Notes under the pieces: generated by a model | Database searches by the model: none | What the model was told of the DNA's origin: nothing | Seen by the model: the letters and a program-made list of their open reading frames with translations, nothing else | Translations under genes and position numbers: made by a program | Source of the DNA: Streptomyces sp. CBMA29 | Lineage (GTDB): Bacteria; Actinomycetota; Actinomycetes; Streptomycetales; Streptomycetaceae | Assembly (NCBI RefSeq): GCF_014596445.1 | Contig: NZ_MECL01000171.1 | Coordinates: 1-42,984, forward strand | Direction: 5' to 3' | DNA length: 42,984 bases | In this document: positions 7,718-16,870 of the stretch, in pieces | Numbering within the stretch: the stretch's first letter is position 1 | Layout: the number at the start of each line of letters is the position of its first letter

Positions 7718-8583
7718 GCGCGGGCCCCCGCGGTCTCGATGGCGTGGGCGACGCGGACGGCGTCGGCGCTGGCGTGCACCTCGTGGACGCGGACCGCCCA
7801 GGCGCCCTCGCGGGCGGCGATGGCGGTGACGGCCGCGGTGGCCGCGTCGCGTTCCCTGGCGGGCGGCGGTTCGCCGTTGTCACCGGCCAGGATGCGGCCC
7901 AGGAACCGCTTGCGGGAGGCGGCGACCAGCAGCGGGCGGCCCAGTTCGCGCAGCGCGCGCAGGTGGGCCAGCAGCGTCAGGTCGTGGTCCGCGGTCTTCG
8001 CGAAGCCCAGGCCCGGGTCGAGGATCACCAGGCCGGGGTCGATACCGCCGGCCACCGCCCGGTCCAGGCCCGCGCGCAGTTCGGTGACGACCTCGCCGAG
8101 CACGTTGGTGTAGACGGCCCGGTTGTTCATGTCGATGCTCTGGCCGCGCCAGTGCATGACGACGAACGGCACTCCGGCGGCGGCGACCGCGGGGACCATC
8201 GCGGGGTCGGCGAGGCCGCCGCTCACGTCGTTGACCAGCCGGGCGCCCGCGGCGACCGCCTGCTCGGCGACCGAGCCGCGCATCGTGTCGACGCTCACCA
8301 GCACCCCGGCCGCGGCCAGCTCCCGCACCACCGGCACGACCCGGCGCAGCTCCTCCGCCTCGTCGACCCGCTTGGCGCCGGGCCGGGTGGACTCGCCGCC
8401 CACGTCGACCATGTCGGCGCCCTGCGCCACGAGATCGAGGCCGTGCTTGACAGCCAGTTCCGGGTCGAACCACCGCCCGCCGTCGGAGAACGAGTCGGGC
8501 GTGACGTTCACCACGCCCATGACCGCGCAGCGGTCCCACTCCGGCAGTCCGACGGGCCTGACGCGGCCCAGCAACGTACTCAT
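7714..8583 (-). CDS. folP: Dihydropteroate synthase
   Basis: FolP joins 6-hydroxymethyl-dihydropterin pyrophosphate with p-aminobenzoate; it is the sulfonamide target. The protein (289 residues) shows the TIM-barrel motifs in order: MGVVNVTPDSFSDGGRW, VDVGGESTRPGAKRV, VSVDTMRGSVAEQA, LVNDVSGG, VILDPGLGFAK and ASRKRFLG. All pterin- and phosphate-contacting signatures look intact. ATG 8583 (MSTLLGRV) is preferred over TTG 8610, which would overlap the upstream stop. A small dyad GCGTAG-GGG-CTACGC (8591-8605) lies between the upstream stop and this start. Confidence 0.95.
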   Translation of the reverse strand: MSTLLGRVRPVGLPEWDRCAVMGVVNVTPDSFSDGGRWFDPELAVKHGLDLVAQGADMVDVGGESTRPGAKRVDEAEELRRVVPVVRELAAAGVLVSVDTMRGSVAEQAVAAGARLVNDVSGGLADPAMVPAVAAAGVPFVVMHWRGQSIDMNNRAVYTNVLGEVVTELRAGLDRAVAGGIDPGLVILDPGLGFAKTADHDLTLLAHLRALRELGRPLLVAASRKRFLGRILAGDNGEPPPARERDAATAAVTAIAAREGAWAVRVHEVHASADAVRVAHAIETAGARA

Positions 8584-8606
8584 GCGCCCAGCGTAGGGGC
8601 TACGCG

Positions 8607-10451
8607 TCAAGCGACCGCACTCCGCTCGGTCGCGTCCACCGCCGTCGCGTAGCCGGGCTTGTGCCGGTGCGGGGGGCGGGTGGCGCGACCGGGCAGGAAA
8701 CGCTGGACGGCGTCGGGCAGCGGCAGGGACAGCGTGACGAAGCCCTCGGCCTGCATGATGGCGAAGCCGATCCTGGGCAGGTCACGGGAGTTGGGGAAGA
8801 CCAGGAAGCGCGGCACCCACTCGGGCTGGAACTTCGCGTTGAACTTGTACAGCGACTCGATCTGGAACCAGCGGGACAGGAAGACCAGCAGACCGCGCCA
8901 GCCGCGCAGCACCGGGCCCGCGCCGATCCGCTCGCCGCGGGCCAGCGCGGAGCGGAACATCGCGAAGTTCAGCGACACGCGGGCGATCCCGAGGGCGGGC
9001 GCCTCCTGGAGCGCGGCGACGATCAGCAGTTCGTTCAGGCCGGGGTCGGCGGCCCGGTCGCGGCGCATCAGCTCCAGGGACATGCCGTCCGCTCCCCAGG
9101 GCACGAAGTGCAGCACGGCCCGCAGGTCGCCCAGTTCGGGGTGCGGGGCGCCGGGCTCGCGGTCCTTGTGCGCGGTGACGACCACGCAGTCCCCGTCCAG
9201 CTCCTCGCCGAAACGCCCGAGCGCCATGGAGAAGCCGCGCTCGGTGTCGGTGCCGCGCCAGGCGTCCGCGGCCAGCCGTACCCGGTGCTTCTCGTCCTCG
9301 TCGAGGTCCCGCACCCGGCGTACCCGGCACACGTATCCGGACCGCTCGATGCGCTTGACCATCTGGCGGACATTGCGCATGGCGCGGCCCTGGAGGGTGA
9401 AGGCGGAGGTGGTGACGATCGCCTCGTCGCCCAGCTCCAGGGCGTCCAGGCCGGTCTCGCGGGTCCACACCTCGCCGCCGGTCTCGCTGCACCCGACGAC
9501 GGCGGGCAGCCAGGCGTGCGCGCGGGCCAGTTCCATGTACTGCTCGATGGCGCCGGGCCACGCCTCGACGTCGCCGATCGGGTCGCCGCTGGCGAGCATG
9601 ACGCCGGACACCACGCGGTAGCAGACGGCGGCCTTGCCGCTGGGCGAGAAGACCACGGACTTGTCGCGGCGCAGCGCGAAGTGGCCGAGCGAGTCGCGGG
9701 CGCCGTGCCGGGCCAGCAGCGCGCGCAGCCGGTCCTCGTCGGCCTCGCTCAGCTCGGCGACCGGGCGTCCGGGGCGCAGCGCGAGGTAGGCGGTGGAGAT
9801 CGCGATGAGCAGGCCGAGGCCGCCCAGCGAGTAGCCGACCAGGTCGTTGACCCGGTCGCTGGTGTACGTGACGGGCCCCTCGAAGCCGAACAGGCCGAGC
9901 AGGACGTGCTCGCAGCGGTCGAGGAAGCCGGGGTCGCCGCGCTCGGAGGACGGGTGGGCGCTGGTGATGACCAGACCGAGGGAGAAGGCGACGGTGCTGA
10001 GGCCGACGAAGTTCAGCAGGGCCCGCCAGCGGGTGCGCGGGTCGGACAGCGCGGTGAACTCGTCGCGGTAGGAGATCAGCACCCACAGCAGGCCGAGCGA
10101 GACCAGCGCGCCGAAGATCGAGTGCCGGTAGACGAGCTGGGTGGCCGCGCCGACCGGCAGCAGCACGACGGCCGCCCACCAGGCGCGGACCTTGCCGCGC
10201 TTGAGCGCGTGCGCGAGCATCAGCAGCAGGACGCCGGTGACGACCGCGGTGGCGGCGGCGAGCGAGCTGACGGTGCCGGGGAAGACCGCGGCCATGTGGT
10301 GCATCCGGCCGTTGCGGAAGGCCGGGAAGACCGCGGAGACCACGTCCAGCAGCCCGATGACCGCGGCGGCGCTGCCGATGATCCCCGGGACGGCGGAAGG
10401 TCGCAGCCGCCAGCGGCGCGAACGCGGGGCACAGGCACGGTCAGCGGACAT
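8607..10451 (-). CDS. MprF/LysX-like phosphatidylglycerol lysyltransferase domain membrane protein
   Basis: A 614-residue protein. Residues 1-230 hold about six to seven transmembrane helices (e.g. SAAAVIGLLDVVSAVFPAF, VVTGVLLLMLAHAL, GLGLLIAISTAYLAL). Residues 245-590 are a DUF2156/MprF catalytic domain of double GNAT type, seen in DSLGHFALRRDKSVVFSPSG, MLASGDPIGD, GRAMRNVRQMVKRIERSGY and YKFNAKFQPEWVPRFLVFP. MprF enzymes transfer lysine from Lys-tRNA to phosphatidylglycerol and lower the negative charge of the membrane. Mycobacterial LysX carries an extra lysyl-tRNA synthetase domain; it is absent here. ATG 10451 has a weak GGTGA site. An ECF-type promoter sits just upstream. It ends 23 nt before folP. 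Confidence 0.87.
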   Translation of the reverse strand: MSADRACAPRSRRWRLRPSAVPGIIGSAAAVIGLLDVVSAVFPAFRNGRMHHMAAVFPGTVSSLAAATAVVTGVLLLMLAHALKRGKVRAWWAAVVLLPVGAATQLVYRHSIFGALVSLGLLWVLISYRDEFTALSDPRTRWRALLNFVGLSTVAFSLGLVITSAHPSSERGDPGFLDRCEHVLLGLFGFEGPVTYTSDRVNDLVGYSLGGLGLLIAISTAYLALRPGRPVAELSEADEDRLRALLARHGARDSLGHFALRRDKSVVFSPSGKAAVCYRVVSGVMLASGDPIGDVEAWPGAIEQYMELARAHAWLPAVVGCSETGGEVWTRETGLDALELGDEAIVTTSAFTLQGRAMRNVRQMVKRIERSGYVCRVRRVRDLDEDEKHRVRLAADAWRGTDTERGFSMALGRFGEELDGDCVVVTAHKDREPGAPHPELGDLRAVLHFVPWGADGMSLELMRRDRAADPGLNELLIVAALQEAPALGIARVSLNFAMFRSALARGERIGAGPVLRGWRGLLVFLSRWFQIESLYKFNAKFQPEWVPRFLVFPNSRDLPRIGFAIMQAEGFVTLSLPLPDAVQRFLPGRATRPPHRHKPGYATAVDATERSAVA

Positions 10452-10495
10452 GCTTCACCAGGGTCCAGTACGAGCGAGTGAGTGGCGCCCAGTAG

Positions 10496-10521
10496 GACGC
10501 GAAACCCTGTCTATGGGTTCC
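10496..10521 (-). promoter_or_regulatory. Candidate SigE-type (ECF) promoter for the mprF-like gene
   Basis: On the leftward strand GGAAC (10521-10517) is followed after 17 nt by CGTC (10499-10496). Streptomyces SigE, the cell-envelope stress sigma factor, is known to prefer GGAAC with a GTC-type -10 at about this spacing. The predicted start of transcription is about 38 nt before the ATG. The match is by eye. Confidence 0.5.
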
Positions 10522-10542
10522 TTCGCGGGCAACGCAACTGTG

Positions 10543-10576
10543 ACAGCTACGGCGCGTCTACGTAACAGCTACGGCG
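10543..10576. repeat. Two direct repeats ACAGCTACGGCG, 22 bp apart, upstream of the mprF-like gene
   Basis: Identical 12-mers begin at 10543 and 10565, a spacing of two helical turns, which places both on one DNA face. They lie 22-55 bp upstream of the candidate ECF promoter -35. Tandem sites with this spacing are common for response regulators. Further right (about 10611-10655) is a low-complexity run of CCCGTA units with no visible function. Confidence 0.4.
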
Positions 10577-10684
10577 GCTCCGTACCTCACCGTGCCTACC
10601 GGGCCCGCGAGGCCCGTACCCGTACCCGCGCCCGTACCCGTACCCACGCCGGTGCCCGCGTGCCCCCGTGCGTGCCTCCGCCCG

Positions 10685-11293
10685 TCAGCCGCGGCCGAGG
10701 ATCAGGCTCATCGCCTCCGCGCGGGTCGCGGGGTCGCGGAGCTGGCCGCGCACGGCGGAGGTGATGGTCTTGGCGCCCTGCTTGCGGACCCCGCGCATCG
10801 TCATGCACATGTGCTCGCACTCGATGACCACGATCACTCCGCGCGGCTCCAGGATGCGCATCAGGGCGTCGGCGACCTGCGTGGTCAGCCGCTCCTGCAC
10901 CTGCGGGCGGCGGGCGTACACGTCGACCAGCCGGGCCAGCTTGGACAGGCCGGTGATCTTGCCGCTGACGGCCGGGATGTAGCCGACGTGCGCGACGCCG
11001 ACGAACGGCACCAGGTGGTGTTCGCAGGACGACATCACCTCGATGTCCTTCACCAGCACCATCTCGTCGTGCCCGAGGTCGAAGGTGGTGGTCAGCACGT
11101 CCTCCGGCGTCTGCCAGAGCCCGGCGAATATCTCCTTGTACGCGCGCGCCACCCGCGCCGGGGTCTCCCGCAGGCCCTCCCGGTCGGGGTCCTCGCCGAC
11201 CGCGTACAGCAGCTCGCGCACCGCGGCCTCGGCCCGCTTCTCGTCGAACTCGCCGATCGAACCCTCGCCGTCGATCGTCACGGGGTCGGTCAT
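10685..11293 (-). CDS. folE: GTP cyclohydrolase I
   Basis: FolE turns GTP into 7,8-dihydroneopterin triphosphate, the first step of folate synthesis. All family landmarks are present in 202 residues: GLRETPARVARAYKEIFAGL, MSSCEHHLVPFVGVAHVGYI with the zinc-binding Cys-His, and VIVVIECEHMCMTMRG with the second zinc cysteine. LTTQVADALMRILEPRGVIV precedes it as usual. The length is typical. ATG 11293 has GAGG 5-6 nt upstream (and GGAGGA further up). It follows ftsH, separated from it by a strong leftward terminator, so it must have its own promoter near 11294-11345. Confidence 0.96.
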   Translation of the reverse strand: MTDPVTIDGEGSIGEFDEKRAEAAVRELLYAVGEDPDREGLRETPARVARAYKEIFAGLWQTPEDVLTTTFDLGHDEMVLVKDIEVMSSCEHHLVPFVGVAHVGYIPAVSGKITGLSKLARLVDVYARRPQVQERLTTQVADALMRILEPRGVIVVIECEHMCMTMRGVRKQGAKTITSAVRGQLRDPATRAEAMSLILGRG

Positions 11294-11349
11294 GATGCCT
11301 CGTTCCTCCGAAGTTCGGCCGACGTTCGGCGAAGTGGGAAAGCCGGTCC

Positions 11350-11388
11350 AAAAACGGCAATGGCCCCAAGGTTAAAACCCTGGGGCCA
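11350..11388 (-). terminator. Intrinsic terminator after ftsH
   Basis: A 13-bp stem with one mismatch is centred at 11374-11375 (TGGCCCCAAGGTT with AACCCTGGGGCCA at 11361-11388). Reading leftward it is followed by a T-rich stretch (TTTTT at 11350-11354). It sits 62 nt after the ftsH stop and before folE, so it should separate the two. Confidence 0.75.
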
Positions 11389-11449
11389 CTGCCTGCATTC
11401 CGGGCCAGGCCCGGACTGCCTGTTCTCGTACCTGACCGGCTCGCGCCGG

Positions 11450-13501
<2,052 letters not shown>

Positions 13502-13532
13502 CCATGCGGGGCGAAGTCGCCCCGTCCCTCCT
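13502..13532 (-). promoter_or_regulatory. Split translation initiation region of ftsH with an intervening hairpin
   Basis: Leftward, AGGAGGG (13532-13526) is followed by a perfect 6-bp hairpin GGGGCG-ACTT-CGCCCC (13523-13508) and then six bases before the ATG at 13501. The linear distance is 24 nt, too long for a Shine-Dalgarno site; with the hairpin folded the effective distance is about 8 nt. The alternative GTG 13537 has no upstream ribosome site. Confidence 0.6.
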
Positions 13533-13759
13533 GCCACAGTGAGGCACCGCCGCCTGCTGGCCGCGCGTGCATGCCGGTGTATGACCCGACCTTCGGACGG
13601 TACCCCAGCATTGTCACCCGAGGTTGCCGCCGACCGTTAACAATCCCGCCTTCCCCTGCTCCAACGGCGGGAATCCGACTGGGGTTCCCGGGGCCGAACG
13701 GGGTGTGGCCGACGTCATGAGTGTGCCGTGCCGGACCACCGGCGGCGGGCCGACGGGAG

Positions 13760-14314
13760 TCAGCCACCGTATACGTGCGGGGCGAGTGTGCCCACGAACG
13801 GGAGATTGCGGTACTTCTCCGCATAGTCCAGGCCGTATCCGACCACGAACTCGTTGGGGATGTCGAACCCGGTGTACTTCACGTCGAGCTGGACCTTGGC
13901 CGCCTCGGGCTTGCGCAGCAGCGTGCAGACCTCCAGGGAGGCAGGGCCGCGCGAGCCCAGGTTGCTGATCAGCCAGGACAGCGTCAGCCCGGAGTCGATG
14001 ATGTCCTCGACGATCAGGACGTCACGGCCCGCGATGTCGGTGTCCAGGTCCTTGAGGATGCGCACCACACCCGAGGACTTGGTGCCGGCGCCGTAGGAGG
14101 ACACCGCCATCCAGTCCATCGTCACGTTGCTCGACAGCGCCCGTGCGAGGTCCGCCATCACCATCACGGCGCCCTTGAGGACACCGACGATCAGCAGGTC
14201 CTTGCCCGCGTAGTCCCGGTCGATCTGCGCGGCGAGCTCGGTGAGCTTCGCGTCGATCTCTGGCTTGGAGATGAGCACTTTCTCAAGATCGGCGCCCATG
14301 TCGTTCTCGTTCAC
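13760..14314 (-). CDS. hpt: Hypoxanthine phosphoribosyltransferase
   Basis: A purine salvage enzyme making IMP/GMP from hypoxanthine/guanine and PRPP. In 184 residues it shows LIVGVLKGAVMVMADLARAL, the flexible-loop motif MAVSSYGAGTKSSGVV, and the PRPP-binding signature VLIVEDIIDSGLTLSWL. The end is DIPNEFVVGYGLDYAEKYRN, all as in bacterial HPRTs. GTG 14314 is used; GAGGGA lies about 12 nt upstream, and a later ATG (14299, MGADLEK) is also possible. It lies between tilS and ftsH, an order conserved in many bacteria. Confidence 0.95.
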   Translation of the reverse strand: MNENDMGADLEKVLISKPEIDAKLTELAAQIDRDYAGKDLLIVGVLKGAVMVMADLARALSSNVTMDWMAVSSYGAGTKSSGVVRILKDLDTDIAGRDVLIVEDIIDSGLTLSWLISNLGSRGPASLEVCTLLRKPEAAKVQLDVKYTGFDIPNEFVVGYGLDYAEKYRNLPFVGTLAPHVYGG

Positions 14315-14368
14315 TGCGCGGTATGTCCCTCAAGTAGTCGGCTCCCGGGTCGCTGGGCGACGGCAGCT

Positions 14369-15364
14369 CTACGACGGCGAGAACACCAGTCTGCCATTGG
14401 CCCTGAGAACGGCGACGCCGCCCGGCAGGTTGAGGGCTTTCTGCCCGTGCCACCCGGTGACCAGGCGGTCGACCTCCTCGATGTGCCGGGCGAAGAGGAA
14501 GCCGGGGGGCGAGCCCGCGGCGATGGCCGCGCGGCGCAGGACGCGGCGGCGTACGGCGGCGGGCAGGCCGTGCAGCCGCAGCGCGTCCAGGCTGCCGTCG
14601 TCGCCCGCCGCGCCGGCCTCGGCGTCCGCGGCCCACTGGTCCAGCGCGTCGGCGTCGTCCCTGGAGAGCTGCGCGGTGCGGGCCAGCGCCTCGACGACGC
14701 CTTTGCCGAGGGACTTCTCCAGGACGGGCAGGGCTTCGTGTCTGACGCGGGAGCGGGTGTACGCGGGGTCGTGGTTGTGCGGGTCCTCCCACACGGTGAT
14801 GCCCTGGGCGAGGCAGCCCTTGCGTACGGTGTCGCGGTCCAGCAGCAGGAAGGGGCGCCGGTAGCGGCCGCCGGTGCCGGAGACCGCGGCCATCCCGGCC
14901 AGTGAGCGGGTGCCGGAGCCGCGGGCGAGGCCCAGGAGCACCGTTTCTGCCTGGTCGTCACGTGTGTGGCCGAGCAGGACGGCGGCGGCGGCGTGCGATT
15001 CGGCGGCGGAGTCGAGCGCCGCGTACCGGGCGTCTCTGGCGGCGGCTTCGGGCCCGCCCTGGCGGCCGACGGTGACGCCGATCGCGTCGACCGGGTCGAG
15101 GCCGAGGCCGCGCAGCCGCCCGGCGACCTCTTGGGCGCGGCCGGCGGAGCCCGCCTGGAGGCCGTGGTCGACGGTGACGGCTCCGGCGCGCACGCCGAGC
15201 CGGGGTGCTTCGAAAGCGAGGGCGGCGGCCAGCGCCATGGAGTCGGCTCCGCCGCTGCACGCGGCGAGCACCAACGGGTGCGGGTCGGTGGACGCGGTGA
15301 GGACGTCGTGCAGGACGCGGCGGACCGCCAGGCGTATCGCCGCGACCGTGGGGTGGGGTCCCAT
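14369..15364 (-). CDS. tilS: tRNA(Ile)-lysidine synthetase
   Basis: TilS attaches lysine to C34 of the AUA-reading tRNA-Ile, changing both its codon and its charging identity. The 331-residue protein has the PP-loop ATPase motif VLAACSGGADSMALAAAL, the VTVDHGLQ strand, and GHTRDDQAETVLLGLARGSG followed by TRSLAGM. RRPFLLLDRDTVR and EDPHNHDPAYTRSRVRHEAL are the N-type TilS hallmarks. The C-terminal part is short, as in actinobacteria. ATG 15364 is preceded by AGGAGGG at 9-10 nt. It is 54 nt upstream of hpt. Confidence 0.94.
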   Translation of the reverse strand: MGPHPTVAAIRLAVRRVLHDVLTASTDPHPLVLAACSGGADSMALAAALAFEAPRLGVRAGAVTVDHGLQAGSAGRAQEVAGRLRGLGLDPVDAIGVTVGRQGGPEAAARDARYAALDSAAESHAAAAVLLGHTRDDQAETVLLGLARGSGTRSLAGMAAVSGTGGRYRRPFLLLDRDTVRKGCLAQGITVWEDPHNHDPAYTRSRVRHEALPVLEKSLGKGVVEALARTAQLSRDDADALDQWAADAEAGAAGDDGSLDALRLHGLPAAVRRRVLRRAAIAAGSPPGFLFARHIEEVDRLVTGWHGQKALNLPGGVAVLRANGRLVFSPS

Positions 15365-15537
15365 GTCCGGTTTCCCTCCTGAGGAGGCTATGGGGAAAGC
15401 GCCGAAGTGACGCAGGGTATCCAGATGGTGACAGAAGCTCGGGGCTTACCCGAGCATCGCACGCGCTACCCTGCGCCTACGGTCCCTCGGACGGGTGAAC
15501 CCGAGGGCGGACACGGCCTTCATGAGCGGTTACGGCC

Positions 15538-16707
15538 TCACGATTCGCTACGGCTGTGCACCCGCGCGACCCACTCGGCGGGTTTGGCGATCTCCGCCTT
15601 GGTGGGCAGCGTGTTGGGCGAGGTCCACACCCGGTTGAAGCCGTCCATGCCGACCTCGTCGACGACCGCCCGGACGAAGCGCTCGCCGTCGCGGTACTGG
15701 CGGAGCTTGGCGTCCAGGCCGAGGAGCTTGCGCAGCGCCTGGTCCAGGCGGCCCGCGCCGCTCGCCCTGCGCTGGCTGAACTTCTCCCGGATCTCGGCGA
15801 CGGTCGCCACGACCTCGGGCCCCACACCGTCCATCACGTAATCCGCGTGGCCTTCGAGCAGCGACATCACGGCGGTCAGCCGGGCCAGGATCTCCCGCTG
15901 GGACGGGGTCTGCACCAGGTCGACCAGGCTGCGGTCGTCGTCCGCCGCGTCGGCCGCGTCGGTCTCCTTGCCGCCGCCGGAGCCGGTGAAGGACTGCACC
16001 GCCTCCCTGACCCGCTCGATCACCGTCGAGGCGTCCAGTTCGGTCTCGCCGAGGAACGCCTGGATCTCGCCCTCGATGTGGTCGCGCAGCCACGGCACCG
16101 CGGAGAACTGGGTGCGGTGCGTCTCCTCGTGCAGACACACCCACAGGCGGAAGTCGTGCGGATCGACGTCCAGCTCGCGCTCGACGTGCACGATGTTCGG
16201 CGCGACCAGCAGCAGCCGTCCGGCGCGGGACTCGCCGGGGCCCGGCTTGACCGGTCCCGCGGGCATGTCGCGGCTCGGCGGCGCGAAGGTCTCGTACTGG
16301 CCGAGCACCCGCGAGGACAGGAAGCTCAGCAGCATGCCGACCTCGACGCCGGTCACCTTGCCGCCGACCGTGCCGAGCACGACACCGCCGGGGCCGCCGG
16401 GGCGGCGCGCCTGCATCTTCCCGAGCAGGGGCTTCATCACCTCCCGGAACCCGGCCACGTTGGCCTTCACCCAGCCCGCCCGGTCCACGATGAGCACCGG
16501 CGTGCCGTGCGGTGGCGCCTCCGCGTCCCCGTACATCCGGGTGAACTCCCTGACGTGCGCCTCCGACTCCTGCGCGTGCGCCCGCAGCTCCGCCACGATG
16601 GCCCGAGCCTCGTCCCGGCTCACCTCAGGCCCCGGCCGCGTCAACCGCTGCGCGGTCGCCACGGCGAGGTTCCAGTCGACCATCTCGCTTCCACCGATGC
16701 TCGTCAT
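15538..16707 (-). CDS. Zinc-dependent metalloprotease, DUF2342 (F420-biosynthesis-associated) family
   Basis: A 389-residue protein with a clear HEXXH motif in WVCLHEETHRTQF and a downstream LEGHADYVMDGVG, the expected third-ligand region of the DUF2342 group. Family members have been labelled zinc-dependent metalloproteases or coenzyme F420 biosynthesis-associated proteins; a substrate is not established. LLLVAPNIVHVERELDVDPH and KPLLGKMQ are other family-like stretches. The start ATG 16707 (MTSIGGSEMVDW) has only a short-spaced GAAGG; ATG 16683 (MVDWNLAVATA) with GGTGGAAG is a real alternative. It lies between dacB and tilS, the usual streptomycete order. Confidence 0.85.
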   Translation of the reverse strand: MTSIGGSEMVDWNLAVATAQRLTRPGPEVSRDEARAIVAELRAHAQESEAHVREFTRMYGDAEAPPHGTPVLIVDRAGWVKANVAGFREVMKPLLGKMQARRPGGPGGVVLGTVGGKVTGVEVGMLLSFLSSRVLGQYETFAPPSRDMPAGPVKPGPGESRAGRLLLVAPNIVHVERELDVDPHDFRLWVCLHEETHRTQFSAVPWLRDHIEGEIQAFLGETELDASTVIERVREAVQSFTGSGGGKETDAADAADDDRSLVDLVQTPSQREILARLTAVMSLLEGHADYVMDGVGPEVVATVAEIREKFSQRRASGAGRLDQALRKLLGLDAKLRQYRDGERFVRAVVDEVGMDGFNRVWTSPNTLPTKAEIAKPAEWVARVHSRSES

Positions 16708-16831
16708 GCCTTCACGGTACGTTGCCGCTCCCGCTTTGGGCTCCCCCGCCAACAGGTTCCCCTCCGGCTCACGCCGCCTCACACGCCAGCGGAGCTGTTT
16801 CTGCCTCTGGTTTTGCCTCTGGAAGCACCGA

Positions 16832-16856
16832 TTCAGCCCGTCCGGCGTTTGAGGAC
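16832..16856 (+). repeat. Copy of a dispersed Streptomyces intergenic repeat
   Basis: The sequence starting TTCAGCCCGTCCGGCGTTTG and ending AGGAC is one I recognise as occurring many times between genes in Streptomyces genomes. It lies between the dacB stop and the metalloprotease start. Preceding it (16790-16825) is a pyrimidine-rich stretch with a repeated TGCCTCTGG. No function is known to me. Confidence 0.5.
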
Positions 16857-16870
16857 ATCGGGGACGCGGG

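Noticed and set aside
8661..10481. A 606-codon rightward frame opposite the MprF-like gene
   Set aside because: The leftward frame has clear membrane helices and MprF motifs; the rightward translation has no recognisable fold.
10611..10655. Run of CCCGTA units as a possible array or regulatory repeat
   Set aside because: Imperfect low-complexity sequence with no symmetry or spacers.
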